Shown here piece after piece: positions 27,401 through 36,973 of a stretch of 64,000 nt of DNA. Made by a program: the position numbers and the translations under genes. Position 1 is the first letter of the stretch. Every line of letters begins with the position of its first letter. The notes under the pieces were generated by a model that saw nothing but the letters and a program-made list of their open reading frames with translations, searched no databases and was not told the DNA's origin. The DNA comes from Congregibacter litoralis KT71. Its GTDB lineage: Bacteria > Pseudomonadota > Gammaproteobacteria > Pseudomonadales > Halieaceae. The stretch covers positions 3,050,928 to 3,114,927 of the forward strand of contig NZ_CM002299.1 of the NCBI RefSeq assembly GCF_000153125.2, given 5' to 3'.

Positions 27401-28275
27401 TCAGAACCATAGGAGTATTCTGAAAAGAAATCATGCGGAGCAAAAGCTACGTGAGCTTCCAAATCAATGGATTCGTCTTCAAGCGATAATTCCATCAATT
27501 CTTGGTAAGGAAGGATGAAGCCATTCTCGAAGTCATCTCTTATTGAGTGACCTACGTTCCGCTCCCACAGGAAGCCCTTGATATCGTCTGAATCAAGCTC
27601 ACGTGAATACTTGTACTCCGTGGCATCACCCACCGATTTGACTCGCCCCGCACCCACGATAACTCTGCGATGGTCGTCACTAAGTGGAGTGCGTTTCGCA
27701 TAAAAGAAGACCAACGAAGTCTCTGGCTTTATCGCACTAAAGAAAGTCTCCAGCATGATTCGCTGGTTGGTGCCCTCCTGCACCCAACTCGACTTAAAAC
27801 TCAACTCGGGTTCGCGCCGTGGCTCCCAATCAAGCGCTAGTTCGTCAGCTTTTCCCTGAATCTGCTTCTTCGCATCGCCCTCCACTTCGGTTCGAAGCAT
27901 CCAACGAAACGGAACGGCTGCAGCAGATCTGGCCTTGTAGGTGAATGGTGTGGGGGCAAAGTGCCCGTGAGTATCAGGGCTGCTCCCGACATAAGGCTGG
28001 TTTTTCTCACTGTCGATATCGAAATCGGCCATGAATGTCGCGTGCTCGGCGACACAGGGTGGCCTGTGCTTTACATCCAATAACTCAATCGATTGACCGG
28101 CGTGCTTTTCTTCCCAGCCATCATCTTTGGCTTCGGCCACTCTGGGGAGAATCAGACATGAGGTGTTACTACATGGCGACTGACAAACAGTGCCTCGCCA
28201 CCCATCATCGTGCCAAGGTACGCGTATCGTGAGGTGGTGCAGCGGCAGCTGCCTCGCGCCAGGATACATCGCCAT
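24457..28275 (-). CDS. RecD-like SF1 helicase with C-terminal PD-(D/E)XK nuclease domain
   Basis: 1272 residues. The N-terminal 600 residues have no firm family; they start with a Cys-bearing domain (WRGTVCQSPCSNTSCLIL). The helicase core has Walker A GSAGTGKSTLLK near residue 650, Walker B VIVDECSML near residue 738 and a UvrD_C_2 motif TVHKTQGSEF near residue 1062. Residues 1140-1260 look like a nuclease: RSKSEVIIANQLH, then RYPDFVIE, then YYWEHLGM. The gene starts 3 nt after the NERD-helicase stop and overlaps the HIT gene by 4 nt. It probably unwinds and degrades DNA and appears to extend the DISARM operon; it is not a canonical DISARM gene. Confidence 0.8.
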   Translation of the reverse strand: MAMYPGARQLPLHHLTIRVPWHDDGWRGTVCQSPCSNTSCLILPRVAEAKDDGWEEKHAGQSIELLDVKHRPPCVAEHATFMADFDIDSEKNQPYVGSSPDTHGHFAPTPFTYKARSAAAVPFRWMLRTEVEGDAKKQIQGKADELALDWEPRREPELSFKSSWVQEGTNQRIMLETFFSAIKPETSLVFFYAKRTPLSDDHRRVIVGAGRVKSVGDATEYKYSRELDSDDIKGFLWERNVGHSIRDDFENGFILPYQELMELSLEDESIDLEAHVAFAPHDFFSEYSYGSELLPHDGAIASLLECERAVKVFRGSMDGPWAQILRWIDRELNRLWEIRGPFPGFGSALSAFGFNHGTLLAWYISSRAEEESAGASHNPWDFFESIIDDPSSLPDYLSNEIGPTMSKKWEKLPEHRKSLLDLLSRCGISAAQAERFYQKDLRPDLASGAISDSDLLANPYLLYEADRQNLDPILFGAVDRGVFPEKHVRERFPLSAPTLVSEPVDPRRVRPLCILTLSEAIEEGHTLLPVDWVIQRIRSRPLKPECKIDHDLLAVVIESFTGFIDAVQLKNGAPALQLAEYASTKQLIARTVEKRLKRKRTAGDFDWDSLVADAIGEGVPSDPVLAASENKARQEKAAALEEIYQSGISVLTGSAGTGKSTLLKALCRIPGVEESGLLLLAPTGKARVRLEQATGMFKQGQTIAQFLLKYGRYDGETGRYLWVSAADPCRDRKTVIVDECSMLTEDQLAALLSGIKNVERLILVGDPQQLPPIGAGRPFVDIVERLRPDGESNYFPRVDAGYASLSIPRRQLSDGDKPREDLLFADYFSGGPLDPAADEVWTRISSGSIDGLKVVSWSTPDDLQAKLVGQLVDELGLDSEEDEAGFEVSIGGVRWDKDPDRVFFNNRWKDRRGAAESAEDWQILSPLRASEVGVEAINRLLQSRFRERAQHMAAQRWPKIPKPMGPQRILWGDKVINVRNSSKRKVWPDIDSPYVANGDIGVVVGKYQKGKGVPKHLEVELTAQTGPQYSAGSPQYKYFASEFSGEDANPPLELAYALTVHKTQGSEFGTTFLIIPNPCRLLSREMLYTALTRHKDRVVVFHQGDLRDIARFSSPDYSEIARRLTNIFVDPDPVDIEIKSRHVFLDANRIHRTARGERVRSKSEVIIANQLHSTGIDYSYEPPVVINGRERYPDFVIEDDDSGETYYWEHLGMMSDPQYRERWSRKYEDYIAEGILPVEDGGGDRGALITTEEHEGQGLNSEAIQAIIDRIK

Positions 28276-28278
28276 ACT

Positions 28279-29958
28279 TCAATCTCCTTCGTTTTCGATT
28301 ACCACCAACAGGTGCTTCGCCCGCGAGCAAGCCACGTAGTAGTCCGAGGCAGTGAAATGCGAACCCTGGGTCTCTTGCGGCACATCTATCAGTATCACCG
28401 CATCCGCCTCCAAACCCTTGAAACCTTTTACCGTAGAGAATAAGACGCCATTGTTTTCCTTCCATTGAGTCAGATCATCTGTAACTAAAATACCCATTAT
28501 AGAAGTGAGGCTTTTAAGAGAACTACGCGCCTTGGTATTTGGCGACAATATCGCTACCTGCCTCGGCTCCAACTTGCCGTCCTTTATCCATGTCCGCAGA
28601 TATCGCTCCACCCGCTTCTTCACGTCATAGCCGAGCTCGACAGAAACTAAGATAGGCTCCTCGCCCAGCGGTGCGTCATCCCTAGTCGGCACATCGACCG
28701 AGAGAATTTCTGCACACCTCCGTGCAATCAAGCGGGTATTTCGACAATTAGTAGGAAGCTCGAAAGGCTCACCGAGCGCTGGTAACGACCCCACTTGATC
28801 CAAATAGAGGTTTTGACGAGGATCATAGAAGACGTACATTGAGCCCTCCTCCCCATTCGCATTGATCATCTCAAGCGGCATCCACCAGTTTGGGTAAAAG
28901 TCTTGACCTTCGTCGACGATAACCGCGTCGAATCGCTCCGGAAGCATGTCGATGGCGTCCATCAGTTCGTCTGCGGCTTTTTCTCGCCAAAATTGCTCTG
29001 CGCCGTTTTTCGGCGGCGAGAATGACATGCCGGCTTTTCGCACCCACTCGGAGCATAGTGCGTGAAAGTGGCGGACGACTATGAGGTCACTGTAGCAATC
29101 AGGAATTGACTCTCGTATCCACGCGGCGAGGTTCTTGTTGTAGCAAACGAAAAGCGTCGTTTTTCCCGCCTCTGCAAATTTCTCTGCTTGTGCCTGCGCG
29201 AGCATCGTCTTCCCTGACCCTGCGACGCCCTCAATGCAAGCTCGCTTTCTCGAGCCAAGAAAGTTCAGAAGGTTTCGCTGCTCAGTTGTAAGCCGAAACA
29301 GCTTCTCTTCCTGCTCCTCCAGCTTTCGAAAAAGCACGGGTAGCAGATCAAAAGCCGGAGATATCGCTTTGGTTATCTTTCTGATGTCATCCGGTGACAA
29401 CGGACTGACTTTCTCGCGCCGAGACCATTGACCTAGTGCCGACATGATTCTTCGATCAATAAATGGCAAGTCCGACGCTGAGAATATGACCGACGCTTCA
29501 GAACCAGGGGGCGCGGGGCCACGATACTCGCAGTCCGGAAATACCACTGCATAACCGTAGGTGAACGGGAGATTAGTTGCGCCCTGATATCCTCGACGCT
29601 TGATCGCATCCTCGAGGTAATGCATGTTGCGCCTGACCTGCTCAAAAGGGTCCTGTATTGGTTTCAAACGACCACTATCGAGAATCCGACTCCACTGCCT
29701 CGTCTCATCGTCGTAAGTAATTTCGCCACCTTTGACCTCCAAGACGAGCATTCCGTGGGTTGGCAAGATGATTACGAAGTCAGTCTCACCTTCGCGAAGC
29801 GTTGTATTGCCACGATCATTGCGATCAGTTTTTAGCCAGGGGTAGCTATGGTAAACAATGCAATCGTTCGGTAGCAGGTCCACAAGATACTTCGCCGTGT
29901 CCCGTTCGGACTTAACACCAATCTCTTGTATTGCCACTTTCGGTATAAGACGCGCCAT
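28279..29958 (-). CDS. NERD-domain SF1 (UvrD-like) helicase
   Basis: 559 residues, ATG with AAGGA upstream. Residues 15-120 form a NERD domain (ERDTAKYLVDLLP...GETDFVIILPTHGMLVLEVKG). The helicase domain has GVAGSGKTMLA near residue 246, VDEGQDF near residue 347 and a C-terminal FSTVKGFKGLEAD motif. It follows drmC by 22 nt and precedes the RecD-like helicase-nuclease by 3 nt. NERD-helicases occur in several defence loci. Together with the next gene it looks like a two-helicase module added to DISARM. Confidence 0.85.
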   Translation of the reverse strand: MARLIPKVAIQEIGVKSERDTAKYLVDLLPNDCIVYHSYPWLKTDRNDRGNTTLREGETDFVIILPTHGMLVLEVKGGEITYDDETRQWSRILDSGRLKPIQDPFEQVRRNMHYLEDAIKRRGYQGATNLPFTYGYAVVFPDCEYRGPAPPGSEASVIFSASDLPFIDRRIMSALGQWSRREKVSPLSPDDIRKITKAISPAFDLLPVLFRKLEEQEEKLFRLTTEQRNLLNFLGSRKRACIEGVAGSGKTMLAQAQAEKFAEAGKTTLFVCYNKNLAAWIRESIPDCYSDLIVVRHFHALCSEWVRKAGMSFSPPKNGAEQFWREKAADELMDAIDMLPERFDAVIVDEGQDFYPNWWMPLEMINANGEEGSMYVFYDPRQNLYLDQVGSLPALGEPFELPTNCRNTRLIARRCAEILSVDVPTRDDAPLGEEPILVSVELGYDVKKRVERYLRTWIKDGKLEPRQVAILSPNTKARSSLKSLTSIMGILVTDDLTQWKENNGVLFSTVKGFKGLEADAVILIDVPQETQGSHFTASDYYVACSRAKHLLVVIENEGD

Positions 29959-29980
29959 CCAAAGTCCTTGATTTACTTTA

Positions 29981-31150
29981 TCAACTAACGTCTACTGCGA
30001 AAGGCCGAAACATCGGCCAATTGATCTCTTCTACCTCGATCGCATTATGACTGCCCTGACCTCGCATGGTGACCGAATAGTATGTTCGCTCTCCGTTCAT
30101 GCTTTGCTGTTTTTGCCATAGGTAGCGGCCAACCAGCGGCTTGTCGCCTAGGATGATGACAAGCGCACCCTTTGGCGGTAACTCATCGTCTTCAGCTAGA
30201 ACTCTAAATGTGCGAGTTTCATCTACTTCAAGCTTCTCGTTTCGATATCCGATCAGAAGAGAGCCAGAGTACTGCCGATTCTGATCTAGCTCTTTGATAT
30301 CGATCACTTTGGGCCCACTGTCTGCGGCAGGCGGAGCATATGCGGCCTGTGAGTAGGCCTGAATATCGCCTTGGGTAATCATGTTGAGCAGCTGACGAGA
30401 GAGCATGCCTGGAACAATGCCACCGTAGGCTAAGACACCTGTCTCGATATTCTTGTCCATAGCGGCTGAGGTTAGATTAGCGCTCGTCAAAAATGCCCTT
30501 TCACCATCAGCAACTACGCATTTGGCGTGCATGCTAGGGAATCCCCCCGCACCAGAATCGCGATTTTCTAAAGGCCATACATAAATCGTTGCCCCAACCA
30601 ACTCCTTGGCGACACGCTTGACGGTGTCTCGAAAGAAAGTGCCACCATCTTTATCAGATGACTCAAGCAACATCCGTACGTCAACGCCTCGCTCAATCGC
30701 GTCGCGAATAGCAGTCTCAATCTTTGGGATATTCACCCACACGTACGACCCAATGAACAAAGATTCCGCTGCAGACTCGATCAGCTCGATATAGACCTGC
30801 TCAGATCGCCTAACGGGGACATGGTGTGTGTCAGGGCCACTCCATACCAACTCAATGTTTTCCCGCGCTTTCTCACTCATGTGCCCGTGAGAAGCGCCCA
30901 CCAATAGGCCGGCAAACTCAGCACCACTGCAGGCTGCCTGCCTCCACTCTTCGACTACTTCGGACAACACATGATTTGCCGCCTGCGAATTAAAAAAACC
31001 TGCTAATCTTCCTGCGTCGGTCGATGAAAGTGTGCGTGCCTTGTTTGCCAGCGCACGGATTTGATTAGGGTGCTGATTGGACACCAGCCGACAAATCGCA
31101 TCCAGCAGCTTATCCACCCGCAACACCACCGAAAAATGCAGCGGCCGCAT
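29981..31150 (-). CDS. drmC: DISARM protein DrmC, phospholipase D-like
   Basis: 389 residues. A single PLD motif HAKCVVAD is near residue 210 within SMHAKCVVADGERAFLTSANLT. One motif per chain is usual for nuclease-type PLD proteins, which act as dimers. A C-terminal extension of about 130 residues (from KVIDIKELDQ) forms a strand-rich domain I do not recognise. The ATG at 31150 overlaps drmB by 41 nt; a GTG at 31117, overlapping the drmB stop by 8 nt, may be the true start. In DISARM, drmC is reported as not essential for phage restriction in one studied system. Confidence 0.85.
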   Translation of the reverse strand: MRPLHFSVVLRVDKLLDAICRLVSNQHPNQIRALANKARTLSSTDAGRLAGFFNSQAANHVLSEVVEEWRQAACSGAEFAGLLVGASHGHMSEKARENIELVWSGPDTHHVPVRRSEQVYIELIESAAESLFIGSYVWVNIPKIETAIRDAIERGVDVRMLLESSDKDGGTFFRDTVKRVAKELVGATIYVWPLENRDSGAGGFPSMHAKCVVADGERAFLTSANLTSAAMDKNIETGVLAYGGIVPGMLSRQLLNMITQGDIQAYSQAAYAPPAADSGPKVIDIKELDQNRQYSGSLLIGYRNEKLEVDETRTFRVLAEDDELPPKGALVIILGDKPLVGRYLWQKQQSMNGERTYYSVTMRGQGSHNAIEVEEINWPMFRPFAVDVS

Positions 31151-32975
31151 TTTCGAATGTTGGCACCACCAGCGCCCGATCTAGATATCTGTTGCCACAC
31201 TCACACGAGGTCTCCGCTGCAAATGTACAGGCGTGACAAGCTGCCAAGTGCAAGGTGCCGTCTTTGTCGGGACTATGTTCTGAGCATAGCGGGTCAGATG
31301 AGCAGATTTTTGCGCGATTGAAGGCTTGCGATAGCAAACGACCTAAGTTCTCGGGTTTACCCAGCTCTACGAGACCGCCCAAAGTACCATCTGAGTCGGG
31401 GGCGGCTGTGTAGATCAGCACGCCGGCCTGCGGACTATCTCCGCTAGTATCAGCGTATATTCGCTCGCGAATACTTGCCGCGTTGTACCCGCACTCAAGC
31501 GCTAACTCGCGAATCAATAGATGGGCGACGGTATGTAATAGCGCATAACGAATGCCGGGGTAACCATTCATCGGTTCTAGCTTGCGAGAGTTTCGCCAAG
31601 CTTTGTGGCCCTTGAACAGCTTTTCATTAAGAGCTACCACCTCGGCCTTCGTCTCCCAATCGGCAAGAGCCTTCTCATCAAACCGAATGAAGATACCCTC
31701 GCCATGCACCTGGCTCGCAGGTATCCAGCTAGGGCTGTCGTTACAGAGCGCGGCCATTGGAGGCTGCTCATCTGGGTCGTTGCTGGCCTCTGGCGCCTCT
31801 ACTCTCGTAAATCCAATTAGAGCATTAACCTCTCTTAGCCTTTTTAATAGCAAAACATCAGCTATTTGGTTCTTGAAAGCAGCCGGCACCTGAACGGCCT
31901 CACTGAGAAAGTGCGGCCAATCCTTCGGCGGATTTGGCTCACTGAACACCTGCCATTCAGGCGCCTTTAAATCATCCTGCGTGACACCCGCGGTCACTTC
32001 GCCCTTCTGGATTCCTTCGACTACCGCCCAAACTTCTTCGGGTGAGTACTGATCGATACCAGGCAAGATGGCATTCTTCACTAAGATTTTGATAATCGCT
32101 TTAACTTCGAGCACAGATTCTACGTCGACGAAGTTGTCCCACCCATCCTGAACGAGCTGCACAATAGGGTCTTTGGTGAGCGGGATCGCCAAAGCAGACA
32201 AGGTCATTGCAAACCAACTGTTGGTCGCACCAAGCAAAACAGCTCGCGGCTCCTCAGTACAATTGGCATCGTATCTATCAAGGTGCGGATGGCGTCCACG
32301 GCAGGCGGGCAAGCTCTCTTTGCCGGCCTTACCGAACGCCTGAGCTAAGTTGCGTTTAGCACCGCAGCTATCACATTTCACCCACAGGTTTTCGGTCTGA
32401 AGCGAAGCCCCCGCCTCGAAGAATCGCAATCCACCGGTACATCCTGAATTCTGACCACCGTGCACGTAGTAGCGCCAAGGAAAATCGTCTAAATGGCCAT
32501 TGCGGCACGCCAAAAGAAAACGGGCAGGAACCGCATCCGCGTCACGAGCAGGTTTATCACCGTCTGACCCACGACACGACTCATGCACAAACCTCGTATT
32601 CTCCGGCCGGTACCGACTCTCTTTGACTTTGAATAGCCCTGAATCGTACTCCGCCAACATTCCACATTTCACACAACGCAACCAGCGCGGAAATGGCCTT
32701 ACAGGCACACCCACTTTCGCTTCAGGCGACCAAGGATCAATTTTGTCTGCCTTAACATAAGGAGGCATTCGCATGCTCTCGACCTGTTGGCCAAGAATGC
32801 GCCTAACAGCAGCAAGCAGCCTTGCCTCGACGATCGGCGGGCATCGATCTTTATCCCAGCGATCGATACCCAGCGTCAGAACTGACAAACTAGGCATATC
32901 TACCAACGCACCGGGGCCGTAGGTCCATAAAAGCTGGCTAGGACGAACCTCCCCGACTGGGGTCACTTCGCTCAT
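31110..32975 (-). CDS. drmB: DISARM protein DrmB (DUF1998)
   Basis: 621 residues. The N-terminal third has paired cysteines (LRCVKCGMLAEYDSGLF and VKCDSCGAKRN) for zinc binding. The C-terminus is DUF1998: YALLHTVAHLLIRELALECG near residue 480, then C-rich CSSDPLCSEH and ACHACTFAAETSCECGN. DrmB forms a complex with DrmA that loads on DNA. Its start overlaps the drmA stop by 4 nt (ATGA). Length and motif order match the family. Confidence 0.9.
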   Translation of the reverse strand: MSEVTPVGEVRPSQLLWTYGPGALVDMPSLSVLTLGIDRWDKDRCPPIVEARLLAAVRRILGQQVESMRMPPYVKADKIDPWSPEAKVGVPVRPFPRWLRCVKCGMLAEYDSGLFKVKESRYRPENTRFVHESCRGSDGDKPARDADAVPARFLLACRNGHLDDFPWRYYVHGGQNSGCTGGLRFFEAGASLQTENLWVKCDSCGAKRNLAQAFGKAGKESLPACRGRHPHLDRYDANCTEEPRAVLLGATNSWFAMTLSALAIPLTKDPIVQLVQDGWDNFVDVESVLEVKAIIKILVKNAILPGIDQYSPEEVWAVVEGIQKGEVTAGVTQDDLKAPEWQVFSEPNPPKDWPHFLSEAVQVPAAFKNQIADVLLLKRLREVNALIGFTRVEAPEASNDPDEQPPMAALCNDSPSWIPASQVHGEGIFIRFDEKALADWETKAEVVALNEKLFKGHKAWRNSRKLEPMNGYPGIRYALLHTVAHLLIRELALECGYNAASIRERIYADTSGDSPQAGVLIYTAAPDSDGTLGGLVELGKPENLGRLLSQAFNRAKICSSDPLCSEHSPDKDGTLHLAACHACTFAAETSCECGNRYLDRALVVPTFENAAAAFFGGVAGG

Positions 32976-35900
32976 TCCTCACCCCCGCCATCTTTTTTGA
33001 CTTGCGCCTTCCACTCGGGTCCGGGATCCAGCTTTTTGAGATGCATCTGCAACTTAACGCCGGGCTCTACTTCTCGCATCGACATAGGCACGGTGAATCC
33101 GTCCCATTCCTTGATGCCAGGCGAACGAATGAGTGCCACCTTGGAGTCGACGTTAGCCCCTCTCTTCTCGTAAGCAACCGTTCTTCCGGGGACGCCATTC
33201 TCTTTCACCCAGTCATCAATACGCTGCTTTATAGCTCCTCGAGCGAGCGATTCAGCGTCAGCACTCTCCTCCACCATCAACACTCTGTCGGTAACAGTCT
33301 TGATTATGTTTGTCACCGCAGGCGCCGCAGTGGATTTCAAGGTAAAGGCACCATCATTGGGGCTTAGCTCATCATCACCCAAACGCATCAAACTCAGCAT
33401 GGCTCCGGTTAAGCCACGATCCATCGCACGGGGAGAGAATGGTGTAACTGACTGTGCTTCTACATGCATGTAGAACGTCGCATGGTAATGCTCGAAGCTC
33501 TCGTAATGAGATAGGTCTCTAGGCCTTGACCAGGTCAGTACTGTGCAAACAAGCCCTGGAAAACTACGCCCGACTCGGCTTGTCGCCTGTATATATTCGG
33601 CTGTTGTCTTGGGCTGCCCGTTAACAGCCATGATGCCAAGTCGATTAACGTCTACACCAACTGACAACATATTCGTCGCCAGCACGACATCTACCGCCCT
33701 GTCCTCTTTTTCTTGCCACTTCGTTACGTATTTACCGGCGGCGGCATCCCACTCGGCTTTAAACGGCACCTCTAATAGGTCCAGATACTTCGGTATATCT
33801 TGACTAGAAACTCGAGACGTAAGCTCCTTAATATTGTTGACGCTACGCTGTGCCAAACCGGGTCGATCGACTTTACTCATCTGGACTCGATAAGAACGGG
33901 TTTGAACGTCGTCTTCGGCCAGGCGCTTCATACCGCCTAATTCTCGGAGTGAATTGAAGTAGCCCACGCTAGTCATATATGGGTCGGCCACTTTGCCGAA
34001 TCGATCAAACAGCGCCTGAGAGGCCGTGAGAAGCGATGTGTACAAGCGAATGAGCACCGCTGGCCTGGCACTACCAGGCGAGCATATACCGAGATAACGT
34101 CGGCCATAGTGCTGCTCAATAGGCCGTTGCACCGAAAAGAAATTGTCTTCTACATCCAGGCCGCTAGGAGGAAAAACAGCCACCTTGCGCATAAACACGC
34201 CACTGACCTGCTCTTTCGCCTTTCGTACGGTCGCCGTGGATGCAATCACCTTTGGCCGAATCGCTTTTTCATCCAAATGCCAGGTAGCGAGCTCATCGAC
34301 AGCCGTCTCATAGAGTCCGATCATCGTGCCGAGCGGACCACTGATCAGGTGAAACTCATCTTGAATAATCAAATCAGGCGGTCGAATTGGCCTTATGGCC
34401 TGCGCTTGCGATTTCGGCATCGTAGCTGTCTTGGGATGATTACCGCTGCACGGTGCATCCGCCCATAAAAGACCATGGCGCTGACATTCCAATTCGGCCT
34501 TGCCAAACAACGTACGCGTCTCGCCGCGCCAAGCCATCATGGCGAACTTATCCACCGTCGCGATCATCATTGATGGAGGCCTGTGATAAATCTCTTCATC
34601 GACTACCAGCGCAGGCAAGCCCGGATGTGGATGGCCAGAAGATCTTCCTTTAGAAAACTCACAACGCGCTTTTTTATCGCCGCAGTAAATCGCGGTTTGT
34701 AGTTTGTGAGTATTGACCTCGATGTCTCTGCCCGGATCGATGTCGGTGCCGCACCAAGGACAACTCGTCAACTGTGCGGGCGAGGTGCCCCCAGCGCTGA
34801 AGGTGTTAGGGTCTCGAACATCACTGATAGCCTTATGACTCGCCTTGGTTGTACCGGGCGTAACCTTGTTACCCACCCAGAGACCAATCGTAAATGGATA
34901 CTCTCCTAGACTCTTATCGCCTTCAGCATTCCATTGCCGACGAAGGACCTCCATTGCACACATTAGTGCTGTCGCCCTTTGGAACTGTTGAAGAGTAAGC
35001 AATCGCAACGTGTAGCGCATGATTACGGAAAGGCCTCGGCTGGCATCGTAACCGCCCAAATTGCCCTGAAAGCGGCGAATAGCCATCGTAAATGCCGCCA
35101 CACCCAAATAGGCCTCGGTCTTACCACCACCGGTAGGAAACCAGAGCAGATCAGCGAAGGCTTCGGCGGGATCTGTTCTGTCGTTGTGCTTTGGGTCCGC
35201 CAGCGCGGGAAGGGAGAGCAGCAAAAAAGCCAACTGAAACGAACGCCAAGAATAATTCTTAGGGTCCTTGGCAACTTCGTCCACCGTAACGATCTTGTCG
35301 CCACGGCGTCGCTTGAGGGCATAGATACTCTGTATACGTTGCTTTGCCATTGCCTTATTGGCAAAACGAAAGGCTTTCAAAGCGTTTTCGTTGGAGGTGT
35401 CAGCTAGTACGGCGATACCTTCTTTCAGGCGGGCATTAATCTCGTCACAGCGATCCATCGCGATTTCGGCCGCTGCTTTGTGCTCCGCGAATTCCGAATC
35501 GATACGACCTGACTGCTCTTTAATCCAGGCCGTGTAGTCGTCTGCCATCATGTTCAATACAGCCACTAAATCTGACCGTTCCATTGCGGCAAGACGAAGC
35601 ATACTAAGATAGCCATCTCGGACTATCGTCTTCTGCACGGGCCGATCGTTATCCCCGCCCTTACCGCCAGGGACATCTGTTATTGGCACTTCGTACTCAG
35701 GCATCACGACCGTTCGAATTTCGGTGGCTAGCTCAAGGCTTTCAGTTGCCGCCGTCGCATGAACAGCAACACCATGGCCTACCGCAAACTCGACTTGCTT
35801 CCGATAGATCATTTCAAGCGATTTTCTTTCCTGCTCGCTATCATCGGTGCTCAGAACAGGTCGACGCCGAAAGATTGGCGCGTCACCTTCAATCGCACGA

Positions 35901-36973
35901 GTAATGATTTCCGGCTGGAAGATCCAAGCGGTATCTTTGTTGGTGTCAGGCTCAGCTTGAGTATTGACTAAAAAGAGGGTGATAAGTCGGTCGCCCTTTT
36001 CGTTCGGTTCTCTCACAGCACCCTGCACAACGACCGACGGATTTTCTTTATCAGGCGAAATTGGCGCAATAACACCCTCTTTGAGCGTTAGGGAGACGGA
36101 TCCACCACAGGGGACACGCTGCCATATCTTTACCTTTGCTCCCTGTTTCTCCTCGCCTGTCTCAGGGTCCTTGATGATCTTGTATTCGTCGTGGTCGTAG
36201 AAGCGCTCGTATCGACCCCAAAGCGCCTCAATCTCGATCTCATCGATATCACCCGCAACACAAAAAGTTAGTCCGAAACTTGAGGGAATGAGTGATTGAT
36301 TGTTGCCCGTGTCCACCTCCTCAGAGGTTTCGGCGTCAGGCACGGCGTTATTGGACGGAGAGTCTGGCTTCTGGGCTTGCGCCTTTACTACGAGATCATC
36401 AGGATCCTCATCATCCTCGCCAGAACCGTCTACTCCTAAACCATCACCCTTAGCCGCAGCATCAAGCGGCGCCAGTCGACCAACAAGGTAACGATCGCGC
36501 ACACTCATATCGCTTATCTGCTCCATTGGGCCATTCGCTGGCCCCAGGAGGTCGTCCATTACGGAGATTTGCAGAAGGTCGCGGACATACTCCACATCTT
36601 CGATCAGTGGAACCTCAGGCAAGGTCCTATTCGTCAGCCTAGGAATGGCCTCCGCGAACAAAGTCCACTCGAGTCGTGATATCTGACTAGTTGTGGGAAT
36701 ATTCAACCCAGAAGCGCTTAAAGACGCTGGCTCATCTGCGATTAGCTGCTTATCGAACAGAAGAGTCGTACGGTCCAACTTATTCCTAATTCGATAAACT
36801 CTACCTACAGAATAGAATTCCCCGCGTTCATTGGCACAGATGACCCAGTCACCGCTGCTGATTGAGCTGAACAATTCCTTATGGCCAGTTAAATCGATTC
36901 CGTATTCGACACCATCTTTCCGCTTTATGACAATGTATGCACTGGGATTAACATTGCTTACCAACACACTCAT
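32972..36973 (-). CDS. drmA: DISARM helicase DrmA
   Basis: 1333 residues. SF2 helicase core: LLWFPTGGGKTEAY near residue 616 (Walker A), DLIIQDEFHLISGPLG near residue 873 (DEFH box) and EYIQATSRVGRS near residue 1133. A zinc-type CPWCGTDIDPG insertion lies between. Residues about 185-225 are an acidic, low-complexity linker. DrmA with DrmB recognises invading unmethylated DNA, and unwinding may feed the other components. It starts 76 nt after the GHKL-TIR gene and overlaps drmB by 4 nt. The gene is intact. Confidence 0.92.
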   Translation of the reverse strand: MSVLVSNVNPSAYIVIKRKDGVEYGIDLTGHKELFSSISSGDWVICANERGEFYSVGRVYRIRNKLDRTTLLFDKQLIADEPASLSASGLNIPTTSQISRLEWTLFAEAIPRLTNRTLPEVPLIEDVEYVRDLLQISVMDDLLGPANGPMEQISDMSVRDRYLVGRLAPLDAAAKGDGLGVDGSGEDDEDPDDLVVKAQAQKPDSPSNNAVPDAETSEEVDTGNNQSLIPSSFGLTFCVAGDIDEIEIEALWGRYERFYDHDEYKIIKDPETGEEKQGAKVKIWQRVPCGGSVSLTLKEGVIAPISPDKENPSVVVQGAVREPNEKGDRLITLFLVNTQAEPDTNKDTAWIFQPEIITRAIEGDAPIFRRRPVLSTDDSEQERKSLEMIYRKQVEFAVGHGVAVHATAATESLELATEIRTVVMPEYEVPITDVPGGKGGDNDRPVQKTIVRDGYLSMLRLAAMERSDLVAVLNMMADDYTAWIKEQSGRIDSEFAEHKAAAEIAMDRCDEINARLKEGIAVLADTSNENALKAFRFANKAMAKQRIQSIYALKRRRGDKIVTVDEVAKDPKNYSWRSFQLAFLLLSLPALADPKHNDRTDPAEAFADLLWFPTGGGKTEAYLGVAAFTMAIRRFQGNLGGYDASRGLSVIMRYTLRLLTLQQFQRATALMCAMEVLRRQWNAEGDKSLGEYPFTIGLWVGNKVTPGTTKASHKAISDVRDPNTFSAGGTSPAQLTSCPWCGTDIDPGRDIEVNTHKLQTAIYCGDKKARCEFSKGRSSGHPHPGLPALVVDEEIYHRPPSMMIATVDKFAMMAWRGETRTLFGKAELECQRHGLLWADAPCSGNHPKTATMPKSQAQAIRPIRPPDLIIQDEFHLISGPLGTMIGLYETAVDELATWHLDEKAIRPKVIASTATVRKAKEQVSGVFMRKVAVFPPSGLDVEDNFFSVQRPIEQHYGRRYLGICSPGSARPAVLIRLYTSLLTASQALFDRFGKVADPYMTSVGYFNSLRELGGMKRLAEDDVQTRSYRVQMSKVDRPGLAQRSVNNIKELTSRVSSQDIPKYLDLLEVPFKAEWDAAAGKYVTKWQEKEDRAVDVVLATNMLSVGVDVNRLGIMAVNGQPKTTAEYIQATSRVGRSFPGLVCTVLTWSRPRDLSHYESFEHYHATFYMHVEAQSVTPFSPRAMDRGLTGAMLSLMRLGDDELSPNDGAFTLKSTAAPAVTNIIKTVTDRVLMVEESADAESLARGAIKQRIDDWVKENGVPGRTVAYEKRGANVDSKVALIRSPGIKEWDGFTVPMSMREVEPGVKLQMHLKKLDPGPEWKAQVKKDGGGEE

